Shown here piece by piece: positions 1 through 5,314 of a stretch of 5,456 bases of DNA (the first letter of the stretch is position 1; each line of letters starts with the position of its first letter). The notes under the pieces were generated by a model, which saw only the letters and a program-made list of their open reading frames with translations, had not been told where the DNA came from and did not search any database. Origin of the DNA: Candidatus Gastranaerophilales bacterium (lineage in GTDB: Bacteria > Cyanobacteriota > Vampirovibrionia > Gastranaerophilales > Gastranaerophilaceae); the NCBI GenBank assembly GCA_944326495.1, contig CALVEE010000173.1, positions 1 through 5,456 on the forward strand. The letters run 5' to 3'. A program made the position numbers and the translations under genes.

Positions 1-54
1 GTTTATGAGAAAAAACAGAATGAAATAAACAAGGTTAACCCTCTTACGGCTTAG
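1..54 (+). CDS. C-terminal tail of an unidentified upstream gene (partial)
   Basis: Frame 1 is open from the first base to a TAG at 52-54 and would encode the last 17 residues of a protein (VYEKKQNEINKVNPLTA). The tail is hydrophilic and Lys/Asn-rich, as many C-terminal ends are. It ends 23 bp before the trmL start on the same strand, which would fit an operon, and no terminator is visible between them. Nothing in so short a piece identifies a family. A chance open frame of this length is quite possible, so the call rests mainly on position and orientation. Confidence 0.4.
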   Translation, partial: VYEKKQNEINKVNPLTA

Positions 55-77
55 CTTGATAATTTGGAGAATAACTA

Positions 78-527
78 GTGGCAAAACTAAATATTGTTTT
101 ATATGAACCTGAAATTCCGCAAAATACCGGAAATATCGCAAGGCTTTGTGCTTGTACGGGTGCTTCTTTATATCTTGTCGGAAAACTCGGCTTTGCCCTA
201 ACAGATAAGTACACAAAACGCGCAGGAATGGATTACTGGGACTCTGTTGATTTGCATAGAATTAACTCGATGGAGGAGTTGTTTAAAATGTTTCCTGATG
301 GTACATTTTATTATCTAACGACAAAATCAAAGAAAAAATATACGGATATAAAATTCAAAGAGAATGATTTTATTGTATTCGGGCCTGAATCAAGAGGGCT
401 TCCAAGCAAATACGTAACAAAAGATACAGCAATAACAATTCCGATGAAGGAAGGTCAGAGAAGTCTAAATTTGGCAAATTCAGTAGCAATCACAGCATAC
501 GAGATAATACGACAGATCGGATTATAA
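78..527 (+). CDS. trmL: tRNA (cytidine/uridine(34)-2'-O)-methyltransferase TrmL
   Basis: This is a complete 149-aa SPOUT-fold methyltransferase of the TrmL/YibK family, which uses S-adenosylmethionine to 2'-O-methylate the wobble nucleotide 34 of certain leucine tRNAs. The family hallmarks are all present. They are the N-terminal strand with EPEIPQNTGNIAR (10-22), KRAGMDYW (47-54), and the two segments forming the trefoil-knot cofactor site, FGPESRGLP (101-109) and RSLNLANSVAI (128-138). The length is typical for the minimal single-domain family. Translation starts at a GTG, supported by a GGAG ribosome site at 66-69 with 8 bases of spacing; the protein N-terminus aligns at this point with the usual family start. 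The gene converges on ftsY with 33 bp between the stops, and no G+C-rich terminator is visible there. Function is assigned by family; the exact tRNA targets cannot be read from the sequence. Confidence 0.95.
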   Translation: MAKLNIVLYEPEIPQNTGNIARLCACTGASLYLVGKLGFALTDKYTKRAGMDYWDSVDLHRINSMEELFKMFPDGTFYYLTTKSKKKYTDIKFKENDFIVFGPESRGLPSKYVTKDTAITIPMKEGQRSLNLANSVAITAYEIIRQIGL

Positions 528-560
528 AGCTAATATTAGTAGTCCCCGCAATTTTGAAAA

Positions 561-1463
561 TTATGTAAACAATGCCTGAATAAATTCTTTAGAGTCAAAG
601 TCTTTTAAATCTTCCATCTTTTCGCCGACACCGACGAGTTTGACGGGAAGGCCGAGTTCTTTTGCGATAGCAAGAACAATTGCGCCTTTAGCCGAGCCGT
701 CAAGCTTTGTGAGCGCTACGGCTGTTAAATTTACACATTCTTTAAAAACTTTTGCCTGCTGAAGCCCGTTCTGTCCTGTGTTGGCATCTATTACCAGAAT
801 ACTTTCACGAAGTTCATCAGGTGCATTTTTATCAATTACTGTCTTTATTTTGGCAAGTTCTTCCATTAAATTGAATTTATTCTGTAATCTTCCAGCTGTA
901 TCAACAAGAATTACATCATAATTTTCACTGCGGGCTTTTTGTATAGCCTCATAAACAACAGAAGCCGGGTCTGCTTTATCGCGTCTTACAATATCCGCTC
1001 CGGAACGTTTTGACCAGATATCAGCCTGCTCTTCGGCTGCTGCCCTAAAAGTATCTCCGGCCGCGATTAGAACCCTTTTACCTTCCTGTTTGAAACGATA
1101 CGCCATTTTTCCTATAAGAGTTGTTTTTCCGGCACCGTTTACTCCGGTTATAAAATAAATATTTAATTCGCCGTCTTTATAGTTCATATTGCAGGAGCCT
1201 GCTGACTCAAGTGTTTTCATAAACTCATTCTGCAAATATTCCTTAACTTCCGAAGGCTTAATCTTTTTTTGATTTCTTAATTTATCTACTAATTCTCCTG
1301 CGTAACCTACGCCTAAATCTGCACTGATAAGAGTATCTTCCATATCATCAAGTACAAATTCCGAGAATTCTTCTTCCCCGCCTACAGCATCGACAACATT
1401 TCCGACCAATGCCTGTGCGGTTTTAGAAACTGTATTTTTTAATTTATCAAAAAAGTTAAACAT
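561..1463 (-). CDS. ftsY: Signal recognition particle receptor GTPase FtsY
   Basis: This 300-aa protein is the SRP receptor. It docks ribosome-nascent chain-SRP complexes at the cytoplasmic membrane through reciprocal GTPase activation with Ffh. The NG domain is complete: N-domain helices (about 28-90), P-loop GVNGAGKTT (107-115), insertion-box DTFRAAAEEQ (137-146), DTAGR (188-192), TKLDGSAKGA (252-261) and the closing GVGE...DL..F (278-289). There is no long acidic A domain. The first about 24 residues (MFNFFDKLKNTVSKTAQALV...) look like the amphipathic membrane-binding helix of short FtsY proteins. One small departure is Ala261, where TKLDGTAKGG usually has a second Gly. The start is one base after the nusB stop, with only a weak ribosome site, which suggests translational coupling. 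It converges on trmL. Confidence 0.97.
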   Translation of the reverse strand: MFNFFDKLKNTVSKTAQALVGNVVDAVGGEEEFSEFVLDDMEDTLISADLGVGYAGELVDKLRNQKKIKPSEVKEYLQNEFMKTLESAGSCNMNYKDGELNIYFITGVNGAGKTTLIGKMAYRFKQEGKRVLIAAGDTFRAAAEEQADIWSKRSGADIVRRDKADPASVVYEAIQKARSENYDVILVDTAGRLQNKFNLMEELAKIKTVIDKNAPDELRESILVIDANTGQNGLQQAKVFKECVNLTAVALTKLDGSAKGAIVLAIAKELGLPVKLVGVGEKMEDLKDFDSKEFIQALFT

Positions 1464-1464
1464 T

Positions 1465-2124
1465 TTATTTCAAACCGTTTTCTACAATTACTTTTGCTAA
1501 AATCCCGTTTACAAATGAAGAAGAATCTTCTGTTGAGTATTTTTTTGCAAGTTCAACAGCTTCATCCACAACAACCTTAAGCGGAGCATCTTTTATATAT
1601 AGAAGTTCGGTTATTGCAATTCTTAAAATATCTTTATCTATTTTTACGAGTCTTGAAATATCCCATCCGTTAGAGTATTTCTGAATTTCAGCGTCTATAT
1701 CTTTATGGTGGATTTTGAACTGTTCGGCAATTTCTACCGTATAATTTTTAACTTCCGACTGGTTTTCCAGAGTAGCAAACTCTGCGATTTCAAGCGCTAA
1801 AATAGCTTTTTCCGCAACATCAATCATTACGTCGACTTTTTGTATCATCTCATCTGTCATTGGAATTTTAACAGGCTTATTTTTTGCACCCAGCGGCCTT
1901 GAAAGATTAGTTTCATGTTCAGCCTCATAAGTATCTAGACTATCTTTAATATCAATTAATGAACCTACAGTAAGCTTTAATTCTTCCGAAGCTGAATTGG
2001 ATAATATTCTTACGGATTTGAGCATTATATCTTCAAAGTCTTTTCTTGAATATTTTGTAATTTCTTTATCAAATTGTGAAAATAATATTAGTGCTAATTC
2101 TCTTGCTGCACGTCTTGCTTGCAT
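1465..2124 (-). CDS. nusB: Transcription antitermination factor NusB, long cyanobacterial-type
   Basis: NusB pairs with ribosomal protein S10 (NusE) on boxA RNA in antitermination complexes, chiefly on rRNA operons. The C-terminal half carries the clear family signature: W154-DISRL, IDKDILRIAITELLY (162-176), then P181-LKVVVDEAVELAKKYS (to 197) and SSFVNGILAKV (202-212). At 219 aa it is far longer than the about 139-aa E. coli protein. The extra length is a mostly helical central insertion (roughly 25-130), and the N-terminus MQARRAARELALILFSQ resembles the long NusB of cyanobacteria as I recall it. The ATG has a good ribosome site (AGGAGA at 2131-2136 on the opposite strand, 6-base spacing). 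It is the first gene of a nusB-ftsY pair with a 1-bp gap, driven from the divergent region shared with deoB. Confidence 0.93.
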   Translation of the reverse strand: MQARRAARELALILFSQFDKEITKYSRKDFEDIMLKSVRILSNSASEELKLTVGSLIDIKDSLDTYEAEHETNLSRPLGAKNKPVKIPMTDEMIQKVDVMIDVAEKAILALEIAEFATLENQSEVKNYTVEIAEQFKIHHKDIDAEIQKYSNGWDISRLVKIDKDILRIAITELLYIKDAPLKVVVDEAVELAKKYSTEDSSSFVNGILAKVIVENGLK

Positions 2125-2150
2125 AATTTATCTCCTATTAGTTTTTTTTA

Positions 2151-2178
2151 TTAATAATATCATGAAATATGTTATAAT
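2151..2178 (+). promoter_or_regulatory. Predicted promoter for deoB (extended -10)
   Basis: A perfect TATAAT at 2173-2178 is preceded by TG at 2170-2171, giving the extended -10 TGTTATAAT. A weak -35 (TTAATA, 2151-2156, 4 of 6) sits 16 bp upstream. Transcription would start near 2185, immediately before the GGAGG ribosome site at 2186-2190, so the leader would be only about 12 bases. The element overlaps the leftward nusB promoter, so the two may compete for RNA polymerase. Confidence 0.65.
2154..2162 (-). promoter_or_regulatory. Predicted extended -10 promoter for nusB-ftsY
   Basis: Read leftward, the bases give TGATATTAT: a TG dinucleotide, one base, then TATTAT (5 of 6 to the TATAAT consensus). 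The start of transcription would fall near 2147, leaving a leader of about 22 bases that contains the AGGAGA ribosome site. No good -35 hexamer is present at 16-18 bp, which is tolerable for an extended -10 promoter. This is a pattern match only, in a very AT-rich region. Confidence 0.5.
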
Positions 2179-2196
2179 AAAACTTGGAGGAATATT

Positions 2197-3378
2197 ATGA
2201 AAAAAAGGGCGGTAATAATTGTAATAGATTCAATGGGAATTGGCGCTATGCCTGATTGTGAAGAGTTTGGTGATATAAAAGAATGTAATACTTTGAAAAA
2301 TGTATGCGAATACAATAATGGACTTGATGTTCCGGTGCTTGAAGCAATGGGGCTCGGAAATATTCAGGATTTTAAAGGGATTAAAAAGACTGCAGCTCCA
2401 ATTGCCCAGTATGGCACTTTAGAAGAAAAATCTAAAGGGAAAGATACGACAACAGGTCATTGGGAGATTGCTGGACTTGTGTCTGAAAAACCTTTTGCAA
2501 CATTTCCTGAGGGGTTTCCTAAAGAGCTTATTGATAAATTTATAGAGGAAACCGGATGCGGCGGAGTTTTAGCTAATATTCCGGCAAGCGGAACGGCGAT
2601 TATTGAAAAACTTAATGACGAGCATCACAAAACAAAATATCCGATTGTGTACACTTCTGCTGACAGTGTTTTTCAAATTGCGCTTGATACAGATATGATA
2701 CCACTGGAGACTCTGTACAAGTGGTGTGAAATTGCACGCAGAATTCTTGATGAAGGTAATTATAATGTTGCAAGAGTAATAGCACGTCCTTATAAAGTAA
2801 TTGACGGCAAGCCGACAAGGATATCTAAAGACAGAAGAGATTATTCAATGAAACCTCCAAAGGCAACGTTACTGGATAGAGTGAAAAACGCCGGAGCAAA
2901 AGTGATTGGTATCGGGAAAATTGAAGATATTTTTTCTAAAGCAGGAATTACCCATGCTATTCATACCGGCTCTAATAAAGAAGGCTTAGAGCTTACTATA
3001 AAAGCGCTTGATGGAACACTCGAGCTGGATAAAATAAAATATTCAGGGATAAATATTACGGATAATGAGCGTGAAATAATATTTACTAATCTTGTTGATA
3101 CAGATATGCTTTTCGGGCACAGAAATAACGCGGAAGGATACGGCAGGGCAATAGAAGAAATTGATGATTATTTAGAAAAAATTCTTCCTCTTATCAGAGA
3201 AAATGATTTACTTGTAATCACTGCAGACCACGGCTGCGATCCGACTGTACCGGGGACAGACCACACAAGAGAAAAAGTTCCGGTTCTGTATTATTCAAAA
3301 AATATTGAACCTAAAGATTTAGGTATAGCAAAAGGGTTTGATACTATTTCTGATAGAATATCCGGTTGGTTGTTTTAA
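2197..3378 (+). CDS. deoB: Phosphopentomutase DeoB
   Basis: DeoB interconverts ribose-1-phosphate and ribose-5-phosphate (and the deoxy forms), feeding nucleoside breakdown products into central metabolism or the reverse. It belongs to the alkaline phosphatase superfamily. At 393 aa it has the usual length. The dimetal ligands known from the Bacillus cereus enzyme are all matched: Asp11 in VIDSMGIGAMPD, Asp303 and His308 in DTDMLFGHRN, Asp344-His345 in ITADHG, and His356 in GTDHTREKVP. The phosphorylated Thr lies in DTTTGHWE (83-90). The cap domain between about 100 and 220 contains SADSVFQIA (154-162). The ATG follows a strong GGAGG with 6-base spacing. It diverges from nusB over 72 bp. No nucleoside phosphorylase or aldolase gene accompanies it here, so it is probably not in a classic deo operon. 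No terminator separates it from the ferredoxin gene, so read-through is possible. Confidence 0.97.
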   Translation: MKKRAVIIVIDSMGIGAMPDCEEFGDIKECNTLKNVCEYNNGLDVPVLEAMGLGNIQDFKGIKKTAAPIAQYGTLEEKSKGKDTTTGHWEIAGLVSEKPFATFPEGFPKELIDKFIEETGCGGVLANIPASGTAIIEKLNDEHHKTKYPIVYTSADSVFQIALDTDMIPLETLYKWCEIARRILDEGNYNVARVIARPYKVIDGKPTRISKDRRDYSMKPPKATLLDRVKNAGAKVIGIGKIEDIFSKAGITHAIHTGSNKEGLELTIKALDGTLELDKIKYSGINITDNEREIIFTNLVDTDMLFGHRNNAEGYGRAIEEIDDYLEKILPLIRENDLLVITADHGCDPTVPGTDHTREKVPVLYYSKNIEPKDLGIAKGFDTISDRISGWLF

Positions 3379-3401
3379 ATTTTCAAATTTAAGTGTATAA
3401 T
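3374..3401 (+). promoter_or_regulatory. Predicted promoter for the ferredoxin gene
   Basis: A perfect TATAAT lies at 3396-3401, with a weak -35 (TTTAAA, 3374-3379, 4 of 6) 16 bp upstream that overlaps the deoB stop codon. TG at 3394-3395 directly abuts the hexamer, so it is not a correctly spaced extended -10. Transcription would begin near 3408, exactly at the base of the hairpin described next. Pattern match only. Confidence 0.55.
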
Positions 3402-3407
3402 AGAAAT

Positions 3408-3425
3408 TGTCCGGGAAACCGGATA
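3408..3425 (+). promoter_or_regulatory. 5' leader hairpin with GAAA tetraloop ahead of ferredoxin
   Basis: The bases TCCGG (3410-3414) and CCGGA (3419-3423) form a perfect 5-bp stem closed by a GAAA (GNRA) tetraloop. A G-U pair (3409/3424) and a U-A pair (3408/3425) can extend it to 7 bp. It sits at the predicted 5' end of the mRNA and leaves the AAGGAG ribosome site (3435-3440) single-stranded. The likely role is to shield the 5' end from nuclease attack, as 5' stem-loops do on other stable bacterial mRNAs; this role is inferred. No U tract follows, so it is not a terminator. Confidence 0.6.
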
Positions 3426-3448
3426 GTAAACAAAAAGGAGAAAAGAAA

Positions 3449-3625
3449 ATGAAAGTAACTATTGAAGATTCTTCTATCGGATGCGGCGCATGTGAATCAA
3501 TTTGCGACGCTGTTTTTCATGTAGAAGATAGAGCAGAAGTTAATCCAGCAGGTATTGCAGGCAATGAGGACTGCGTAAAAGAAGCTGCAGGCGCTTGCCC
3601 TGTTTCAGCAATTGTTGTTGAATAA
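3449..3625 (+). CDS. Small single-cluster [4Fe-4S]-type ferredoxin with Ser at first ligand position
   Basis: This 58-aa acidic protein matches the single-cluster bacterial ferredoxins (Thermotoga maritima type), small cytoplasmic electron carriers. Aligned with that protein, C12, C15 and C50-P51 correspond to cluster ligands two to four. C19 and C42 correspond to its disulfide pair. The first ligand position is Ser9 (DSSIGCGACESIC) where Cys is expected, and the Pro normally following the C19 position is Asp20. C19 might serve as a replacement ligand, or the cluster may be 3Fe-4S or Ser-ligated; the sequence cannot decide. The start is set at the ATG with AAGGAG 8 bases upstream (3435-3440). 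An in-frame TTG at 3407 would add 14 Lys-rich residues but lies inside the leader hairpin and has no ribosome site. The gene has its own predicted promoter and terminator, so it is probably monocistronic. Confidence 0.88.
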   Translation: MKVTIEDSSIGCGACESICDAVFHVEDRAEVNPAGIAGNEDCVKEAAGACPVSAIVVE

Positions 3626-3638
3626 TTGAATAATTATA

Positions 3639-3677
3639 AAAAAGGCGCCTTTGCTATTTTAGCAAAGGCGCCTTTTT
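3639..3677. terminator. Strong, probably bidirectional intrinsic terminator
   Basis: A perfect 17-bp stem (3639-3655 paired with 3661-3677) encloses a 5-base ATTTT loop. The core is the GC-rich GGCGCCTTTGCT pairing with its complement, flanked by an A run on the left and a T run on the right. Transcripts from either strand would therefore end in a U tract. It begins 13 bases after the ferredoxin stop. On the + strand it ends that transcript and insulates the next gene; there is no leftward gene close enough to the right to need it. Confidence 0.95.
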
Positions 3678-3777
3678 CTGTACACAACTGTCCGATAAAA
3701 ATATAGAAAAAACATTAAAAGAGCAGTTTAACCTGCACTATGTACACCTTGATAATATAAAAGATGCTGAAAAACTT

Positions 3778-4260
3778 TTGGAAACAGCTAAAATAGCTGC
3801 TAAAAATAATGTTCCGCTTCCGGATATTTTAATAGTTACACCGTATTTAAACCATTCTTTAAAAGGACAGAATTTTGTATGTAAAAACGGGCGCAGGATG
3901 GTTCTTATAAATTCCGCTGATGATATTAAAACAATAAAAAATGCTGTAGAGAAATCTAAGCCGGGTAAAGATGTTAAAGATGCATACAGCTGTTACAAAC
4001 AAACTATGCTTATGGATGCCTATGCTACGACAAGCCCTTTGCATGTATATTTACATGAATTTGTACACTCCGAGAATCCTTTATCTTATATCGGAAAAAA
4101 GATTCCCGGGAATTACAAAGATACTGTAGAGAAATTATCAGGTTATGCAAAAATGACTCTCAATCACGCTAACGAAGAAGTCAGAACAGAATTGCGCACG
4201 AAAGAAATTTTGGAAGGATTAAATTCCAAAGAATCAGCTTTGTTGAATTATTTGAGTTAA
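3778..4260 (+). CDS. Putative HExxH metallopeptidase-like protein, 5' end uncertain (possibly truncated)
   Basis: I do not recognise the family. From the TTG at 3778 the product is 160 aa. It contains HEFVH (93-97) after a hydrophobic stretch (LHVYLHEFVH), the zinc-binding motif of zincin peptidases. Further on, SGYAKMTLNHANEEVRTEL (121-139) looks like the Y-A...E-E..xE segment that supplies the third, Glu ligand in some gluzincins, with E133, E134 and E138 as candidates. There is no signal peptide. The start is unsatisfactory: no ribosome site precedes the TTG, and the frame stays open back to 3640 with coding-like sequence (FNLHYVHLDNIKDAEKLL just upstream). Before 3778 there is no in-frame ATG, GTG or TTG, only CTG at 3688 and 3733. 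The gene may use a rare start or be the remnant of a longer gene cut at the terminator. The next gene follows after 64 bp. Confidence 0.6.
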   Translation: METAKIAAKNNVPLPDILIVTPYLNHSLKGQNFVCKNGRRMVLINSADDIKTIKNAVEKSKPGKDVKDAYSCYKQTMLMDAYATTSPLHVYLHEFVHSENPLSYIGKKIPGNYKDTVEKLSGYAKMTLNHANEEVRTELRTKEILEGLNSKESALLNYLS

Positions 4261-4324
4261 AAAATGTAAACGACATATTGCGGAATTTAAAAAATGAGTT
4301 AAACTGATAATAGAGGTTCATTTT

Positions 4325-4681
4325 ATGAGTTCCATATCAGCAATAAATACATCGGCTTACCCCGGCCTTGCAGAGAGTGTTACACCGCCGCAGGTCAGTA
4401 CACGGCAAGATAATTCCGCTCTGCAGACAGCGTCAATTCAGCCTGAAAGTCAGGTCTCAAATGTAGATTTGAGCAATTATTACTCGGAAGTTATGCCGGG
4501 CGATTTACTGCAGAGTGTTTCTGAAAATGTTGTTCAGGCAGCGCATGATTTGGATAATGCTATGGTGACAGCTCTCCAAAACGGTTATTCGGTTCAGGAT
4601 GCTGTTAATGTTCAGCTTGCAAAGACCGCTTATGAGGCGAATGCAAGAGTGGCTAAAACTACGTTTGAACTTGCCGTTTAA
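4325..4681 (+). CDS. Small protein with a flagellar rod/hook-like C-terminal helix
   Basis: This 118-aa protein is of unknown function. The first about 50 residues are rich in Ser, Gln, Thr and Ala and look disordered; there is no Cys, Trp, signal peptide or membrane segment. Residues about 60-118 are predicted helical. The end, YSVQDAVNVQLAKTAYEANA followed by RVAKTTFEL, resembles the C-terminal coiled-coil signature of flagellar axial proteins (FlgC/FlgG/FlgE: roughly M-V-x-x-I-x-x-x-RAYEANAKVI-x-T). The central disc/hook domains of those proteins are absent, so a small axial-like or adaptor protein is possible. This rests on a short motif and is inference. The ATG has GAGG (4313-4316) 8 bases upstream. 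Its stop codon overlaps that of the convergent next gene, leaving no room for a separate terminator. Confidence 0.7.
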   Translation: MSSISAINTSAYPGLAESVTPPQVSTRQDNSALQTASIQPESQVSNVDLSNYYSEVMPGDLLQSVSENVVQAAHDLDNAMVTALQNGYSVQDAVNVQLAKTAYEANARVAKTTFELAV

Positions 4682-5292
4682 TGAAGAAGCAGATACATTT
4701 CATTATAAAACCGGAGTATAAAAATTATAATCAGGATAAGGAGGATTAGCATAAATCCCTGCGGAGATTTCCAGTCAAAATGTACGTGTACACCTTGAAC
4801 GCGCTCTTTATATGTGTCAATAAAGTGGATGAGATAAAAAATGTTGAATAAAACAACATACCACGGATTAATATTTATGGCGGCATCATATGTTTTTTCC
4901 GTATATTTTTGTATAATCCGGAGCACTCTATAGGTAAATGCTATATAGATAATGCATTGCAAAGCGGCAAATGTTATTAAATACGCAGGATGTTTGTAGA
5001 AAAAGAATAAATAAAACCCGCCGTTAATTGCAAGCAGAAGAAACAGCCATTGGACTTTAAACAAATCCCTCATGCCGGATGCTAACCTGTTAATAGCTTT
5101 TGCGTTAATAAAAAACCAAATTGTAGAAAAGAAGCCGAGAGTTAAAATATCAATAGCGATAAAAGGGCTTAATTCTGTAAATTTTATCCCGGGAAGTTCA
5201 GGCTCTTTAAATAAAGCCCCGCATTTTTCGCATCTTAAAGCATCGCTTGATATAATATTCCCGCAAAACGGACAATTTACTGATTCAGTCAT
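4678..5292 (-). CDS. Zinc-ribbon multi-spanning membrane protein (DUF4234-like)
   Basis: This 204-aa protein starts with a cytoplasmic-looking zinc ribbon, CPFCG (7-11) and CEKCG (21-25), the CxxC pair typical of the zinc-ribbon heads on many bacterial membrane proteins. Hydrophobic stretches follow at about 43-63, 81-99, 102-122, 142-158 and 178-196, so four or five membrane spans are likely. The segment TLGFFSTIWFFINAKAINRL (51-70) resembles the first helix region of DUF4234-type proteins (TLGiY..iW....N.IN). The family call is tentative and the function unknown. The ATG is preceded by GAGG (5297-5300 on the opposite strand) with a short 4-base gap. It lies downstream of the pyrG-like gene on the same strand, 88 bp away, with its own predicted promoter, and its stop overlaps the convergent 118-aa gene. 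Confidence 0.78.
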   Translation of the reverse strand: MTESVNCPFCGNIISSDALRCEKCGALFKEPELPGIKFTELSPFIAIDILTLGFFSTIWFFINAKAINRLASGMRDLFKVQWLFLLLAINGGFYLFFFYKHPAYLITFAALQCIIYIAFTYRVLRIIQKYTEKTYDAAININPWYVVLFNIFYLIHFIDTYKERVQGVHVHFDWKSPQGFMLILLILIIIFILRFYNEMYLLLH

Positions 5293-5314
5293 TACACCTC
5301 TCTCTAACTATTTT

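Noticed and set aside
35..63. Possible promoter for trmL (TTAACC, 17 bp, GATAAT)
   Set aside because: The predicted start near 70 would remove the GGAG ribosome site at 66-69, and the -35 lies in the upstream reading frame; co-transcription from upstream is simpler.
528..562. Terminator between convergent trmL and ftsY
   Set aside because: Only short AT-rich palindromes are present (CTAATATTAG at 530-539; AATTTT-G-AAAATT at 550-562), with no GC stem and no U tract.
1997..2200. 67-codon + strand open frame across the nusB start and the intergenic region
   Set aside because: It is antisense to conserved NusB codons, lacks a ribosome site and runs over both predicted promoters; it is a shadow.
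2612..2818. 68-codon - strand open frame inside deoB
   Set aside because: It lies wholly within the conserved DeoB cap-domain coding region, and its product (rich in Cys, His and Gln) looks like no real protein.
3407..3448. TTG-initiated N-terminal extension of the ferredoxin
   Set aside because: The TTG precedes or overlaps the predicted transcription start and hairpin and has no ribosome site; the ATG at 3449 has AAGGAG at good spacing and gives the normal family length.
3859..4044. 61-codon - strand open frame opposite the HExxH gene
   Set aside because: It has no ribosome site and is antisense to a frame with a recognisable motif.
4306..4311. GATAAT as a -10 box for the 118-aa gene
   Set aside because: Transcription would start about at 4318, after the GAGG ribosome site at 4313-4316, and no -35 lies at a suitable distance.
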